Below, piece after piece: positions 1 through 7,131 of a stretch of DNA of 11,565 nt. Each line of letters starts with the position of its first letter. The stretch's first letter is position 1. Source of the stretch: 0-14-3-00-62-12 sp034440555 (GTDB lineage: Bacteria > Pseudomonadota > Gammaproteobacteria > Xanthomonadales > Ahniellaceae). The notes beneath the pieces were generated by a model. It saw only the letters and a list, made by a program, of their open reading frames with translations. It ran no database searches and had not been told where the DNA came from. Location: assembly GCA_034440555.1 (NCBI GenBank), contig JAWXCG010000123.1:1-11565 (forward strand), read 5' to 3'. Both the position numbers and the translations under genes were made by a program.

Positions 1-2208
1 AACGCCGGCCAGTCCGTTGCCCAGTTCGCCGTGGCCGTTGTAGCCCCAGCACTTCCAGCCGGTGGCCAGACGCGCGCAGCTGTGCTGGGCGCCGCCGGCA
101 ATATCCAACACCCCGCTACCGAGGCCGGTGACCGTCGTAGGCACGTTGTATGCGGCGCTGGGCGGCGTTCCGATTTGATCAAACTGATTGGCGCCCCAGC
201 ATTTGACCGCGCCGGTTGCCAGCAGCGCACAGCTGTGTCTGTTGCCGGCAATCAGCTCCTGCGTTCCAGTCAATCCGGTTACCACCACCGGGGTTGGCGA
301 ACTGGCTAACGCACTATTGCCCAGTTGCCCGAGATTGCCGAAGCCCCAGCATTTTGCGCTCCCATCACTGAGCCGTGCACAGGCGTGCGCGCCGTCGCGG
401 CCGACGACGAGTTGCACCGCAGTGCTGATTCCGATCACTGCCAGCGGCGTCGGTGAGAGCGCCGGGTTGAAATCACCGGTGCCGAGTCGTCCGGATCCAT
501 TGTTGCCCCAGCACTTGATGGTGCCTGCGTTTTCCAGCGCGCAGGCATGCAGTTCGCCGGCGCCGATGGCAATGGGCTCGACGAGGTTGCTGACCACCGT
601 GGCGCTGGGCGCCAGTCCACTGCTAGTGCTGCCATTGCCAAGCTGGCCTTCGTTGTTGCGTCCCCAGCAACGTACGCGTTGCACCGGCCCGGCGCCATCG
701 TTCTCGGAAAGCAGGGCGCAGCCAAAGAACGTGCCGAGCGCAATCTGTACGAATTGCCGACCGGCTCCGAAAATCGGCGCATTGATGGCACTCGGTTCCT
801 GGCTGGATGCTGCTGCGGTGCCCAGTTGCGCTGATTCATTACGGCCCCAGCATTGGCTGCTACTGGAGTTGGCGATGAAGTTGCAGGTTTGCGTTTCGCT
901 GGCCGCTAGCGTGCTGCCGGCGCCACTGCTGCCGACCACAGCACTCAACGCAAGGCGGCGCGTATTGCTGCCATCGCCAAGCGCACCGGCACCATTGAAG
1001 CCCAGGCATTGCAGGCTGCTGTCGCCGCGCGCGCAGGTGTGCTGACTGCCCATGTCGAGGTCTGCAGCAACCGGGAGGCTGGAATCAACCGGCGTCTTCC
1101 AGCGTCGCGTGCGTGCATCGCCGAGTTGACCAAAGGTGCCGGAGCCAAAACACCGAATGTCGTTCTCGCTGAAGCGTGCGCAAGTGGTTGCATTGCCGGC
1201 AGCGAGTCCGATTGGCGTACCTGGGAAACCCTGCGCGGCCAGCGCGGAAATGTTGAAAATTGAATTGTCCGACTGACCGAGCTGCCCGTCGAAGTTGCGG
1301 CCCCAGCACGACACGCTGCCGCTGCTCAACTGCGCGCAGTTGTGACGCCCGCCGGCGACCAGTCGCGTGATGGTCGCACTGCCCACAGCGGAGCTTGCGA
1401 CCGGAACCAGGCTGGCAACGAAAGTACCGTCGCCGAGTTGCCCGAACAAGTTATTGCCCCAGCATTTCAAGCCGCTGCTGGTGGCAGCACAGGTATGAAA
1501 CTCGCCGCCGCTGATCGCCTGAACTCCGCTCAGGTTGCTGACTGCAGTCGGCGTCTCGCGGTTCGACAGACTGTTGTCACCGAGTTGCCCGCTGCTGTTG
1601 TCGCCCCAACACTTGGCACTGCCATCGGCAAGCGCCGCGCAAAAATGTGTCGCGCCGGCGCTGATCGCGATCGCGTTGCTGATGTCCAGCACAGCGACCG
1701 CAGTGTTGCTGTTGGTGAACCCGGGGCCGTTGCCAAGCTGTCCGAAACCGTCTGAGCCGAAGCACTGCACCGTGCCGCTTTGGATCAGCGCGCAGCTGGC
1801 GGAATTGTTCAGTGCGATCGCCGTGGCCGTGCCGGAAAGGCCAACGACATCGACCGGGTTGGTCGAGGAGGGGTTGGCGGCGTTGCCGACTTGGCCAAAC
1901 TGGCCGTCGCCCCAGCACTTTATGCCGCCGCCCGAGCGCAATGCGCAGGCATGTCGGAACCCAACGGCGACGGCGATCGCGTCGGTGATCAGCGAAATCT
2001 GCACCGGTCTGTTGCTCTCCGACACACCGCTGCCCAGTGAGAGGTTGCTTGCGGTACCCCAGCAACGCACCGTGCCAGAGTTGGTTGCGCACACCAAGGC
2101 GCCAGTACCCATGGTCAGGGCCATTGTCTCCGCGCGCGTCACGGGACTGACCCATGCAGCCCACAGCGGAATGCTCAGAACGAGCGAAAACTTACTGAAC
2201 ATGCGCAT
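1..2208 (-). CDS. Secreted RCC1-repeat (alpha-tubulin suppressor-like) protein, C-terminus beyond window
   Basis: An unbroken 736-codon minus-strand frame runs from an ATG at 2208 to the window edge, with no stop, so the C-terminus is missing. RCC1-type repeats form beta-propellers used in protein-protein contacts; the function of bacterial secreted versions is mostly unknown. The N-terminus (MRMFSKFSLVLSIPLW) has basic residues and a hydrophobic core, with likely signal cleavage near VTRA/ET at about residue 26. Then come 14 repeats of about 50 residues, each with a first Cys (often HxCA), 8-15 residues, then C-W-G and often GQLG. Eleven have CWG, two CFG and one CLG. The first pair is C40/C49 and the second C88/C98. 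The regular Cys pairs suggest one disulfide per blade after export. Start: AAGGA at 2215-2219 lies 6 nt upstream of the ATG. It follows the kinase gene after 138 bp on the same strand. Family assignment is firm; role is unknown. Confidence 0.9.
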   Translation of the reverse strand, partial: MRMFSKFSLVLSIPLWAAWVSPVTRAETMALTMGTGALVCATNSGTVRCWGTASNLSLGSGVSESNRPVQISLITDAIAVAVGFRHACALRSGGGIKCWGDGQFGQVGNAANPSSTNPVDVVGLSGTATAIALNNSASCALIQSGTVQCFGSDGFGQLGNGPGFTNSNTAVAVLDISNAIAISAGATHFCAALADGSAKCWGDNSSGQLGDNSLSNRETPTAVSNLSGVQAISGGEFHTCAATSSGLKCWGNNLFGQLGDGTFVASLVPVASSAVGSATITRLVAGGRHNCAQLSSGSVSCWGRNFDGQLGQSDNSIFNISALAAQGFPGTPIGLAAGNATTCARFSENDIRCFGSGTFGQLGDARTRRWKTPVDSSLPVAADLDMGSQHTCARGDSSLQCLGFNGAGALGDGSNTRRLALSAVVGSSGAGSTLAASETQTCNFIANSSSSQCWGRNESAQLGTAAASSQEPSAINAPIFGAGRQFVQIALGTFFGCALLSENDGAGPVQRVRCWGRNNEGQLGNGSTSSGLAPSATVVSNLVEPIAIGAGELHACALENAGTIKCWGNNGSGRLGTGDFNPALSPTPLAVIGISTAVQLVVGRDGAHACARLSDGSAKCWGFGNLGQLGNSALASSPTPVVVTGLTGTQELIAGNRHSCALLATGAVKCWGANQFDQIGTPPSAAYNVPTTVTGLGSGVLDIAGGAQHSCARLATGWKCWGYNGHGELGNGLAGV

Positions 2209-2346
2209 GGCGAATCCTTGGCGGGATGGGAACACCCAGCTCAAGGCTCGCGCCTGTCGCAAGACGTTTTCTGGGTGTGCAGAATTCAGAAACCCGAGTT
2301 CCTGTCCGCTCCCGCCAAGCCATCCCAAACTCAAAGCCAGACTCGA
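2209..2346 (-). other. Kinase-RCC1 intergenic spacer with 8-bp inverted repeat
   Basis: This 138-bp spacer separates the kinase stop from the RCC1 start. It holds a perfect 8-bp inverted repeat, ACACCCAG (2232-2239) and CTGGGTGT (2271-2278), separated by 31 nt. A weaker outer pair, GGGATGG (2223-2229) and CCATCCC (2320-2326), encloses it. No U-tract follows on either strand, so it is not a standard intrinsic terminator. It could be an operator or leader structure for the RCC1 gene, or an mRNA processing site. No clear sigma-70 promoter is visible. Confidence 0.35.
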
Positions 2347-4701
2347 CTACGGTTTCCACTCCGCTGTCATCGCCGCTTTCAAACTTCGCGCCTTCTCAAC
2401 CCGGGCATGATGCTCGCCGAGCGATGCTTGCATGGCGTTTATGCCCGCATCGAAATGCAGCGCAGATTCGGCATAGCGCTGCGCCAACTGCAGCGTCTGA
2501 GCCTTGCCGATATGAAACATGCCGGTTTGCCACGCGTCCGCTCCCATGCTCGCAGTTGCTGCGTCGATGGCGCGCTGATGCATGTTGAGCGCCGCCTCGA
2601 TGCGTCGCTGTTTCCGGTACAGCCCGGCGATGTTATGCATCAGGGCGATAGTGTCGGGATGGGGTTTGTCATTCAACGGCAGCTCAATGGCGAGAACGCG
2701 TTCGTACAGGGGTGCTGCCAGCTCGAGTTTGCCCCACAGACTGTAGAGCAGCCCGAGATTGCTCATACTGTTACGGGTCTCGATATGTTGTTCGCCAATC
2801 AATTGCAGGCGTGTACTCAGCACTTCCTTGAAGAGTGCTTCGGCTTCGTCGTAGCGATGCAGTTCCTGCAGCACGGTGGCTTGCTCCGAGAGGCTACGTA
2901 GCGTCTCGGGATGCGTGTTGCCAAGCACTTCACGACGCAGCCCAGTGATCGACAGCAACGCGCTGTGTGCCTCGTTAAAACGGCCCAGATGCCGCAGTAC
3001 GGTGGCGCGTGCGTGTTGCGTGGCCAGACTCACCGGATGGCGCTCACCCAGCTCAGGGGTTTCGGCCGCTGTCACCAAATCGAGGTACTGCAGCGCTGTT
3101 TCTTGCTTACCCTGCATCATCAGACTTTCGCTCAGTTCTTTGAGCGTGGTGCGGTAGATGCCGCTGTCCGGCGCCAGCGTCTGCAGTTGATCGGAAAGCG
3201 CCGTGTAGGCTTCGCTCGATGCAGCGTATTCGCCACGACGATGTAGCAGCAGGGCCAGCAATCGCTGCCTTCGCCACGGCCAATCCATGGGTACTGGCAA
3301 CGCGGAGTTCACTGGCGAGTCCAACAAGGTTTGCGCTGCGTCCAGTTGATCCTGGTAGATCCAGATCTCGGCCAGCACGAGACGCGCCTCGGCGCCTTGC
3401 ACCGAATCCGGGCTTAGCTTCAACGCCGCCGTGGCCTCTGCGGCGGCCGGATCGGGCAGGCCTAGATCGTCGTAGAGTCGCGCCAGCGTGATGCGAATGG
3501 CTTGCTGCTCGGTGGGCGCGGAGCGAAATCTCTGCCCAACACTGGAGGCGGCCTGGTCCAGTGCCTCGCGTACCGTAATCGAGCGACCCTGGGCATTGGC
3601 CGGGCTGGCCGTCGCGAGCAAGTCTTCTTCCAGGAACGACAGGGCCGAGGATGCTACACGCGCGCGCTCATCGGCGCGGTCGCTTTCATGCGCAATGCGC
3701 AGCGCCAAATAGCCTGCGCCACTGGCTGCCGCAACCAGGGCCAGCGCGGTGACCAGTGCGCCCAGAGTGTGCCGCTTGAGAAACTGCTTGAACACATACC
3801 AGTGCTCGCCACGATGCGCGCGCAGTGGCCGGTCGGCGAGAAAGGCTTCGACGTCTTCAATCAGCGCCAGCACCGTCGAATAGCGTCGTTCGGGTTCTGT
3901 CGCCGTGGCGCAAATGATCACCCGCTGCAAATCGCGCGGAAGACTTCGCGGCGGCGCTGGCGCTTGATGGCCGATGGATGGGGCGACCTGCGTTTGGTGT
4001 TCGGTATGGTCATTGCTCAAAAGTGCCGCGAGCAGTCGTCCGAGTTGAAACACGTCCGACGACGACGACGCCGGTAGGCCTGCCTGTTGTTCCGGGCTGG
4101 CGTACCCAGGTGTGAAAGCGGTGATTGCGCTTTCGGCCTGACTGATCAGCTGCGCAATGCCGAAATCGAGCAGCTTGGCGTGGCCATCGGCGTCGACCAT
4201 GACATTACTCGGCTTGATATCTCGATGCAGGACACCGCGCCCATGCGCGAACGCGACCGCCTGACACACATCAAGAAAGAGTCGCAACCGCGCAGCGATA
4301 GGCAAATTGCCGTGCAGGCAATGCTGGTCGAGTGTGCTGCCTTCGATCAACTCCATCGCGAGCCAGGGCTGGCCGCTGCCATCGTGGCCGCCGTCGATCA
4401 TGCGCGTGATGTTGGGATGGCGCAGCCCGACCAATGTCTGCCGTTCGCGCCGAAATAGTTCGACACTGATCACGGAGCCGACAGCGACCAGAAACTTCAA
4501 TGCCACCTGCTGTTGATACTCGCCATCCGCGCGTTCGGCAAGATAGACGCGACCCATGCCACCGCGCCCAAGTTCGCGCACAATGCGGTAAGCGCCGACC
4601 CGCGTACCCGGAGTGATCGGTGGTTGTTGTTTTTCCAACAATTCCTGAATCAGTACGCCGCCGAGCAGACGTCCGGGCTCGAGCAGATCGAGTGCTTTCA
4701 T
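2347..4701 (-). CDS. Membrane-anchored Ser/Thr protein kinase with C-terminal TPR repeats
   Basis: Hanks-type kinase, about 784 residues from the ATG at 4701. It phosphorylates Ser/Thr on partners, most likely the adjacent sigma factor. Visible motifs: P-loop GRGGMGRV (45-52), catalytic Lys in VALKF (K69), HRDIKPSN (159-166, catalytic D161), DFG (179-181) and SPE (202-204). All catalytic residues are present, so it should be active. A single hydrophobic segment (about 313-334) separates the cytoplasmic kinase from a C-terminal part with at least four TPR-like helical repeats (about 560-585, 603-631, 644-673, 686-715), the last ones of kinesin-light-chain type. This topology puts the TPRs in the periplasm. 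Start: the frame stays open up to the sigma stop, with a GTG at 4773. Codons between 4773 and 4702 are atypical (AGG, CGG, ACA, GGG), so ATG 4701 is preferred, although neither start has a good Shine-Dalgarno. It lies 96 bp after the sigma gene, probably in one operon. Confidence 0.9.
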   Translation of the reverse strand: MKALDLLEPGRLLGGVLIQELLEKQQPPITPGTRVGAYRIVRELGRGGMGRVYLAERADGEYQQQVALKFLVAVGSVISVELFRRERQTLVGLRHPNITRMIDGGHDGSGQPWLAMELIEGSTLDQHCLHGNLPIAARLRLFLDVCQAVAFAHGRGVLHRDIKPSNVMVDADGHAKLLDFGIAQLISQAESAITAFTPGYASPEQQAGLPASSSSDVFQLGRLLAALLSNDHTEHQTQVAPSIGHQAPAPPRSLPRDLQRVIICATATEPERRYSTVLALIEDVEAFLADRPLRAHRGEHWYVFKQFLKRHTLGALVTALALVAAASGAGYLALRIAHESDRADERARVASSALSFLEEDLLATASPANAQGRSITVREALDQAASSVGQRFRSAPTEQQAIRITLARLYDDLGLPDPAAAEATAALKLSPDSVQGAEARLVLAEIWIYQDQLDAAQTLLDSPVNSALPVPMDWPWRRQRLLALLLHRRGEYAASSEAYTALSDQLQTLAPDSGIYRTTLKELSESLMMQGKQETALQYLDLVTAAETPELGERHPVSLATQHARATVLRHLGRFNEAHSALLSITGLRREVLGNTHPETLRSLSEQATVLQELHRYDEAEALFKEVLSTRLQLIGEQHIETRNSMSNLGLLYSLWGKLELAAPLYERVLAIELPLNDKPHPDTIALMHNIAGLYRKQRRIEAALNMHQRAIDAATASMGADAWQTGMFHIGKAQTLQLAQRYAESALHFDAGINAMQASLGEHHARVEKARSLKAAMTAEWKP

Positions 4702-4797
4702 GCGCCAAGGGTCCGGAAACGAAGCGGTGGTAGTGGGATAAACCCCGAAGCGTGTCGTTTTCCGCCTGTGCACCGTGTTTAGCGCGGCTGCACCCGC

Positions 4798-5346
4798 TCA
4801 ATTGGCCAGCAACTCGGTGAGCCGCGCCCGCGCCTCGGCAAATGCACGCTGCGAGGTTCGCAGCGGCAGTGTCAGTGCATCGGCGGTTTCCTGCTCGGTC
4901 ATACCGGCAAAGACACGACACTCGACCACGCGTACCCAATCCGGGTTTTCGATTTCCAGTCGCGACAGGGCCGAGTCCAGCTCCAGCAAATGACGCGCTT
5001 CGACGAATGCGGCATCCATCACGTCATCGATATCGACATGGACCGCGCCGGCACCGCGTTTGGCTGCGATCTTGTCGCGCGCATGATTCAGCATCAACTG
5101 GCGCATCGCGCGCGCCGCCAAGGCCAGAAAATGTGCGCGGTTATTGACCGCCGACGCCTCTTGGCGGGCCATGCGCTCATAGCATTCATGCACCAGTCCG
5201 GTGGCATCCAGCGTCGCACTACCGCCGCCGCCCAGCACCGAGCGCGCGATCCGCTTCAGGTCCTGATAGACCAGGGCCACCGCCCGATCCCAGGCGCCTT
5301 GCTCGCCTGCACGTGCCTTCTCCAGCAATTCGGTGACCTCGCTCAT
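4798..5346 (-). CDS. ECF sigma factor, TIGR02999/ECF43-like, kinase-associated
   Basis: A 182-residue RNA polymerase sigma factor with region 2 (about 10-95) and region 4 (about 122-178), and no obvious C-terminal extension. Region 2.2 reads LDATGLVHECYERM (46-59). Regions 2.3-2.4 contain HFLALAARAMRQLMLNHARD (72-91), the pattern typical of the TIGR02999 family. The region 4 helix-turn-helix is around GMTEQETADAL (148-158) and TSQRAFAEARARL (164-176). T49 lies where most ECF factors have an acidic residue (DAED-like motif), as in ECF43 factors that a partner kinase activates by phosphorylation. The kinase gene follows directly, and no anti-sigma factor is seen nearby. Start: GGGAGG (5352-5357) is 5 nt before the ATG at 5346; an upstream GTG at 5370 lacks a comparable site. 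Family is confident; regulation by phosphorylation is inferred from the family. Confidence 0.9.
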   Translation of the reverse strand: MSEVTELLEKARAGEQGAWDRAVALVYQDLKRIARSVLGGGGSATLDATGLVHECYERMARQEASAVNNRAHFLALAARAMRQLMLNHARDKIAAKRGAGAVHVDIDDVMDAAFVEARHLLELDSALSRLEIENPDWVRVVECRVFAGMTEQETADALTLPLRTSQRAFAEARARLTELLAN

Positions 5347-5427
5347 CCCAGCCTCCCGTTCCCAGTGCACTAACGATAGCGCTGCGGCGGGTCCGCCGGC
5401 ACTGTCTGATGGGGGGCGGCGTCAATT

Positions 5428-5439
5428 AACTTGCAAGTT
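5428..5439. promoter_or_regulatory. 12-bp perfect palindrome between divergent genes
   Basis: AACTTGCAAGTT is a perfect 12-bp palindrome. It sits 82 bp upstream of the sigma-factor start (minus strand) and 20 bp upstream of the small membrane-protein start (plus strand). Symmetry and position suit a dimeric repressor or activator site, but no consensus for this sequence is known to me. A second GC-rich palindrome, CGGCGG-GT-CCGCCG (about 5384-5398), lies nearer the sigma gene. Both could be chance. Confidence 0.3.
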
Positions 5440-5459
5440 TTGTGAACTCAAAGGCCGAC

Positions 5460-5720
5460 ATGTCCACCAAACCGCAAACCAATGTCGTAGCGCGAGGCAT
5501 TGCCTGTTTGACCATCTGGGCCTTCTGGGTGCTCGGTGCGATTGTCTACTTCAGGTCACAAGGCTCTGGCCAGGCATTTTTCCGGAAAGCCCACATCATC
5601 CGGGTCAATGGCGACCTGCAGGCACGTGGCGTAGTACCCGACATCGCGATCGTGACACCGCTGGTGCAGGCACAGGACGATCCGGTGTTGCAGCGTGCGC
5701 TGAAGTTGGTGGGCCATTAG
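5460..5720 (+). CDS. Small single-pass membrane protein with an S41-peptidase-like tail
   Basis: An 86-residue protein from the ATG at 5460, preceded by AAAGG (5450-5454) at 5 nt. An in-frame GTG at 5442 would add six residues but abuts the 12-bp palindrome. One clear membrane segment (about residues 11-32, IACLTIWAFWVLGAIVYF) follows a short polar N-terminus. The last 35 or so residues (GDLQARGVVPDIAIVTPL, then DDPVLQRALKLV) resemble the C-terminal strand and helix of S41/C-terminal-processing peptidases, which often read G-V-x-P-D-I and end D-x-x-L-x-x-A-L. No catalytic part is present. It may be a genuine small membrane protein or a remnant of a larger gene. It is divergent from the sigma operon. 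Function is unknown. Confidence 0.55.
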   Translation: MSTKPQTNVVARGIACLTIWAFWVLGAIVYFRSQGSGQAFFRKAHIIRVNGDLQARGVVPDIAIVTPLVQAQDDPVLQRALKLVGH

Positions 5721-5752
5721 CCGGCGATTGCCGGTGACCTCGCTCGTGTCCG

Positions 5753-5780
5753 CTCCGATTTGAACACTCCGATTTGAACC
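5753..5780. repeat. 14-bp tandem duplication
   Basis: CTCCGATTTGAACA (5753-5766) is followed directly by CTCCGATTTGAACC (5767-5780), 13 of 14 bases identical. It lies in the spacer between the small membrane protein and the DUF3617 gene, 38 bp before the latter's start. It is either a slippage-type duplication or a pair of direct binding sites. Confidence 0.7.
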
Positions 5781-5817
5781 GGCTTGTGGAATTTCCGTTT
5801 GCCGTGGAGGCATATTC

Positions 5818-6228
5818 ATGAACATTCGCACCCTGATCAACGCGCTACTTGCTTGCAGCCCGACCGGCGTTTCGTACGCCGAGGCCATGTCACCCGGAAA
5901 GTGGGAATACACCATGACCTCCTCGGTCAGTGGCGTTCCATTTGCGCAGCCTGCGCTCACCACCCACCTGTGCCTGACGCGCGCAGATGTCACCTATGGA
6001 TTGTCGGTGTCCAGAAACTCGTTGAACAATGGCAACTGTCGCTACCAGCGCCTGCGGCATTCTGGCGACACGACGCGCTACGACATGGTGTGTCCAGGCA
6101 GCGCTTCGGTGCAGGGCCGGTTCGAGTTCACCTCGACGCCAGCGACGGTTCGCGGCAAGGGCATGATCGACACGGGCACGACGCAAATCACGCAACAGTG
6201 GTCAGGCAGGCGTTTGGGCGGCTGCTGA
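5818..6228 (+). CDS. DUF3617-family exported protein
   Basis: A 136-residue exported protein. The pattern is typical of DUF3617: PGKWEYTM near the mature N-terminus (26-33), a CLT motif followed by an acidic residue and V (CLTRADV, from about 52), then Cys residues in GNC and MVC, a strand-rich middle, and a C-terminal W-x-G-R-R-x-G-x-C (WSGRRLGGC). The four mature-part cysteines are probably disulfide-paired in the periplasm. The N-terminus is a weak signal sequence: LLAC (10-13) fits a lipobox, while YAEA (20-23) could be a signal-peptidase I site. The hydrophobic core is short, so the export route is uncertain. Start: GGAGG (5806-5810) is 7 nt before the ATG. The biochemical role of the family is unknown. 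The next gene lies 143 bp downstream on the same strand. Confidence 0.85.
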   Translation: MNIRTLINALLACSPTGVSYAEAMSPGKWEYTMTSSVSGVPFAQPALTTHLCLTRADVTYGLSVSRNSLNNGNCRYQRLRHSGDTTRYDMVCPGSASVQGRFEFTSTPATVRGKGMIDTGTTQITQQWSGRRLGGC

Positions 6229-6324
6229 ACCGTGCGCGAAGGTGATGGGTGTTTATCGCGCTGTACTCGCGGGGTGCTGAACGTCTGCAGCGAACGGATC
6301 AGGCACTGGCGAAGCGATAGGCTT

Positions 6325-6351
6325 GGCCCGATGGCAATACTGCCATGGGCC
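6325..6351 (+). promoter_or_regulatory. Strong hairpin just upstream of the iron-permease-family gene
   Basis: GGCCC (6325-6329), a bulged G, then ATGGCA (6331-6336), loop ATAC, TGCCAT (6341-6346) and GGGCC (6347-6351) form an 11-bp stem with one bulge. It ends 20 nt before the downstream ATG at 6372 and 9 nt before its Shine-Dalgarno. No U-tract follows, so it is a poor intrinsic terminator for the DUF3617 gene. It may be an mRNA leader structure or a protein-binding palindrome. Confidence 0.5.
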
Positions 6352-6371
6352 GACTGAATGAGAGGGCTGCA

Positions 6372-6782
6372 ATGCGAACACCCGGTTGGTATTCCCGCTT
6401 CGCCAAGGCGGCGTCACACTTCTGCGGTCGGCCGAAAGTATTTGCCATGGCGGTTGGCGTAATTGCGGTTTGGATCGTCACCGGGCCAATTTTTGGCTTC
6501 AGCGACACCTGGCAATTGGTCATCAATACCGGCACCACGATCATCACCTTTTTGATGGTGTTCCTGATTCAGAACACGCAAAACCGGGACACTGAGGCCA
6601 TTCAAGTAAAACTGGACGAGCTGATCCGGGCCACCAAGGGCGCGCACAACGCAGTGCTCGATCTTGAGGAGCTCGAACAGGAAGACCTCGACGCATTTCG
6701 CGCACGCTATATCGCGCTGGCCAAGGCGGCGCGAGCCGAACAGGGTGGTGGAGCGAGTGACACCGGTTCGCCGGAGGCCTGA
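6372..6782 (+). CDS. Low-affinity iron permease-family small membrane protein
   Basis: A 136-residue membrane protein of the low-affinity iron permease family (Pfam PF04120), named after fungal Fet4. Most bacterial members are short like this one and have not been shown to transport iron. Two membrane segments are visible (about 22-42 and 48-67). The conserved stretch FGFSDTWQLVINTGTT (41-56) is followed by a second helix ending in IQNTQNRD (66-73), and then a soluble helical tail with KLDELIRA (80-87) and an acidic LEELEQEDL run (98-106). Start: AGAGGG (6361-6366) is 5 nt before the ATG at 6372. An upstream ATG at 6345 lies inside the hairpin and has no ribosome site. Family assignment is confident; transport is not established. 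Confidence 0.88.
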   Translation: MRTPGWYSRFAKAASHFCGRPKVFAMAVGVIAVWIVTGPIFGFSDTWQLVINTGTTIITFLMVFLIQNTQNRDTEAIQVKLDELIRATKGAHNAVLDLEELEQEDLDAFRARYIALAKAARAEQGGGASDTGSPEA

Positions 6783-6800
6783 TCTACTGGCGCGCAGGAT

Positions 6801-7058
6801 GTGGTGAGCGAAGCGAACCGCATCGGGTTGGATCAAGCATGCGCAGCTTCACAGGAATCTCCGCTGGGCGGCGCCCAGCACATTATTTATGGCAACAGCG
6901 GTGGTGTCGCCGCCAACATCGACTACGAAATGGTCATCGCGATTGGTCAGCACGATGCCGGCGTGGTTTTCAGCAACGTTGTCTACCGCTTCTCGGCTGG
7001 TGTGCTTGCACGCGTGCCGAGCGACGTGCTGTTCAAGGACGAGTTTGACGGCGATTGA
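6801..7058 (+). CDS. Doubtful small ORF with secreted-protein-like C-terminus
   Basis: An 85-codon frame from a GTG at 6801, with no convincing ribosome site. It is in the same frame as the iron-permease-family gene and begins 18 nt after that gene's TGA, with no intervening stop. No domain is recognised. The C-terminus (VPSDVLFKDEFDGD) loosely resembles the short IFxDGFE-type tail that ends many exported Lysobacterales proteins, which suggests the far 3' end of a decayed secreted-protein gene. It may equally be non-coding. Confidence 0.25.
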   Translation: MVSEANRIGLDQACAASQESPLGGAQHIIYGNSGGVAANIDYEMVIAIGQHDAGVVFSNVVYRFSAGVLARVPSDVLFKDEFDGD

Positions 7059-7131
7059 ATCGAACCGAACCATGCGCCCATGCAGCGCGGGCACAGCACT
7101 AGCCCCGCATCTAGAACACCATCGCTGCCAT

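Noticed and set aside
188..2410. Two long plus-strand open frames (188-1045 and 1535-2410) opposite the RCC1 gene
   Set aside because: Their translations only mirror the CWG repeats as recurring proline/leucine-rich pieces such as PQH. The minus strand has a signal peptide, ribosome site and regular repeats.
5346..5370. Longer sigma factor from the GTG at 5370
   Set aside because: The ATG at 5346 has GGGAGG at 5 nt, and the extra eight residues would cover that ribosome site.
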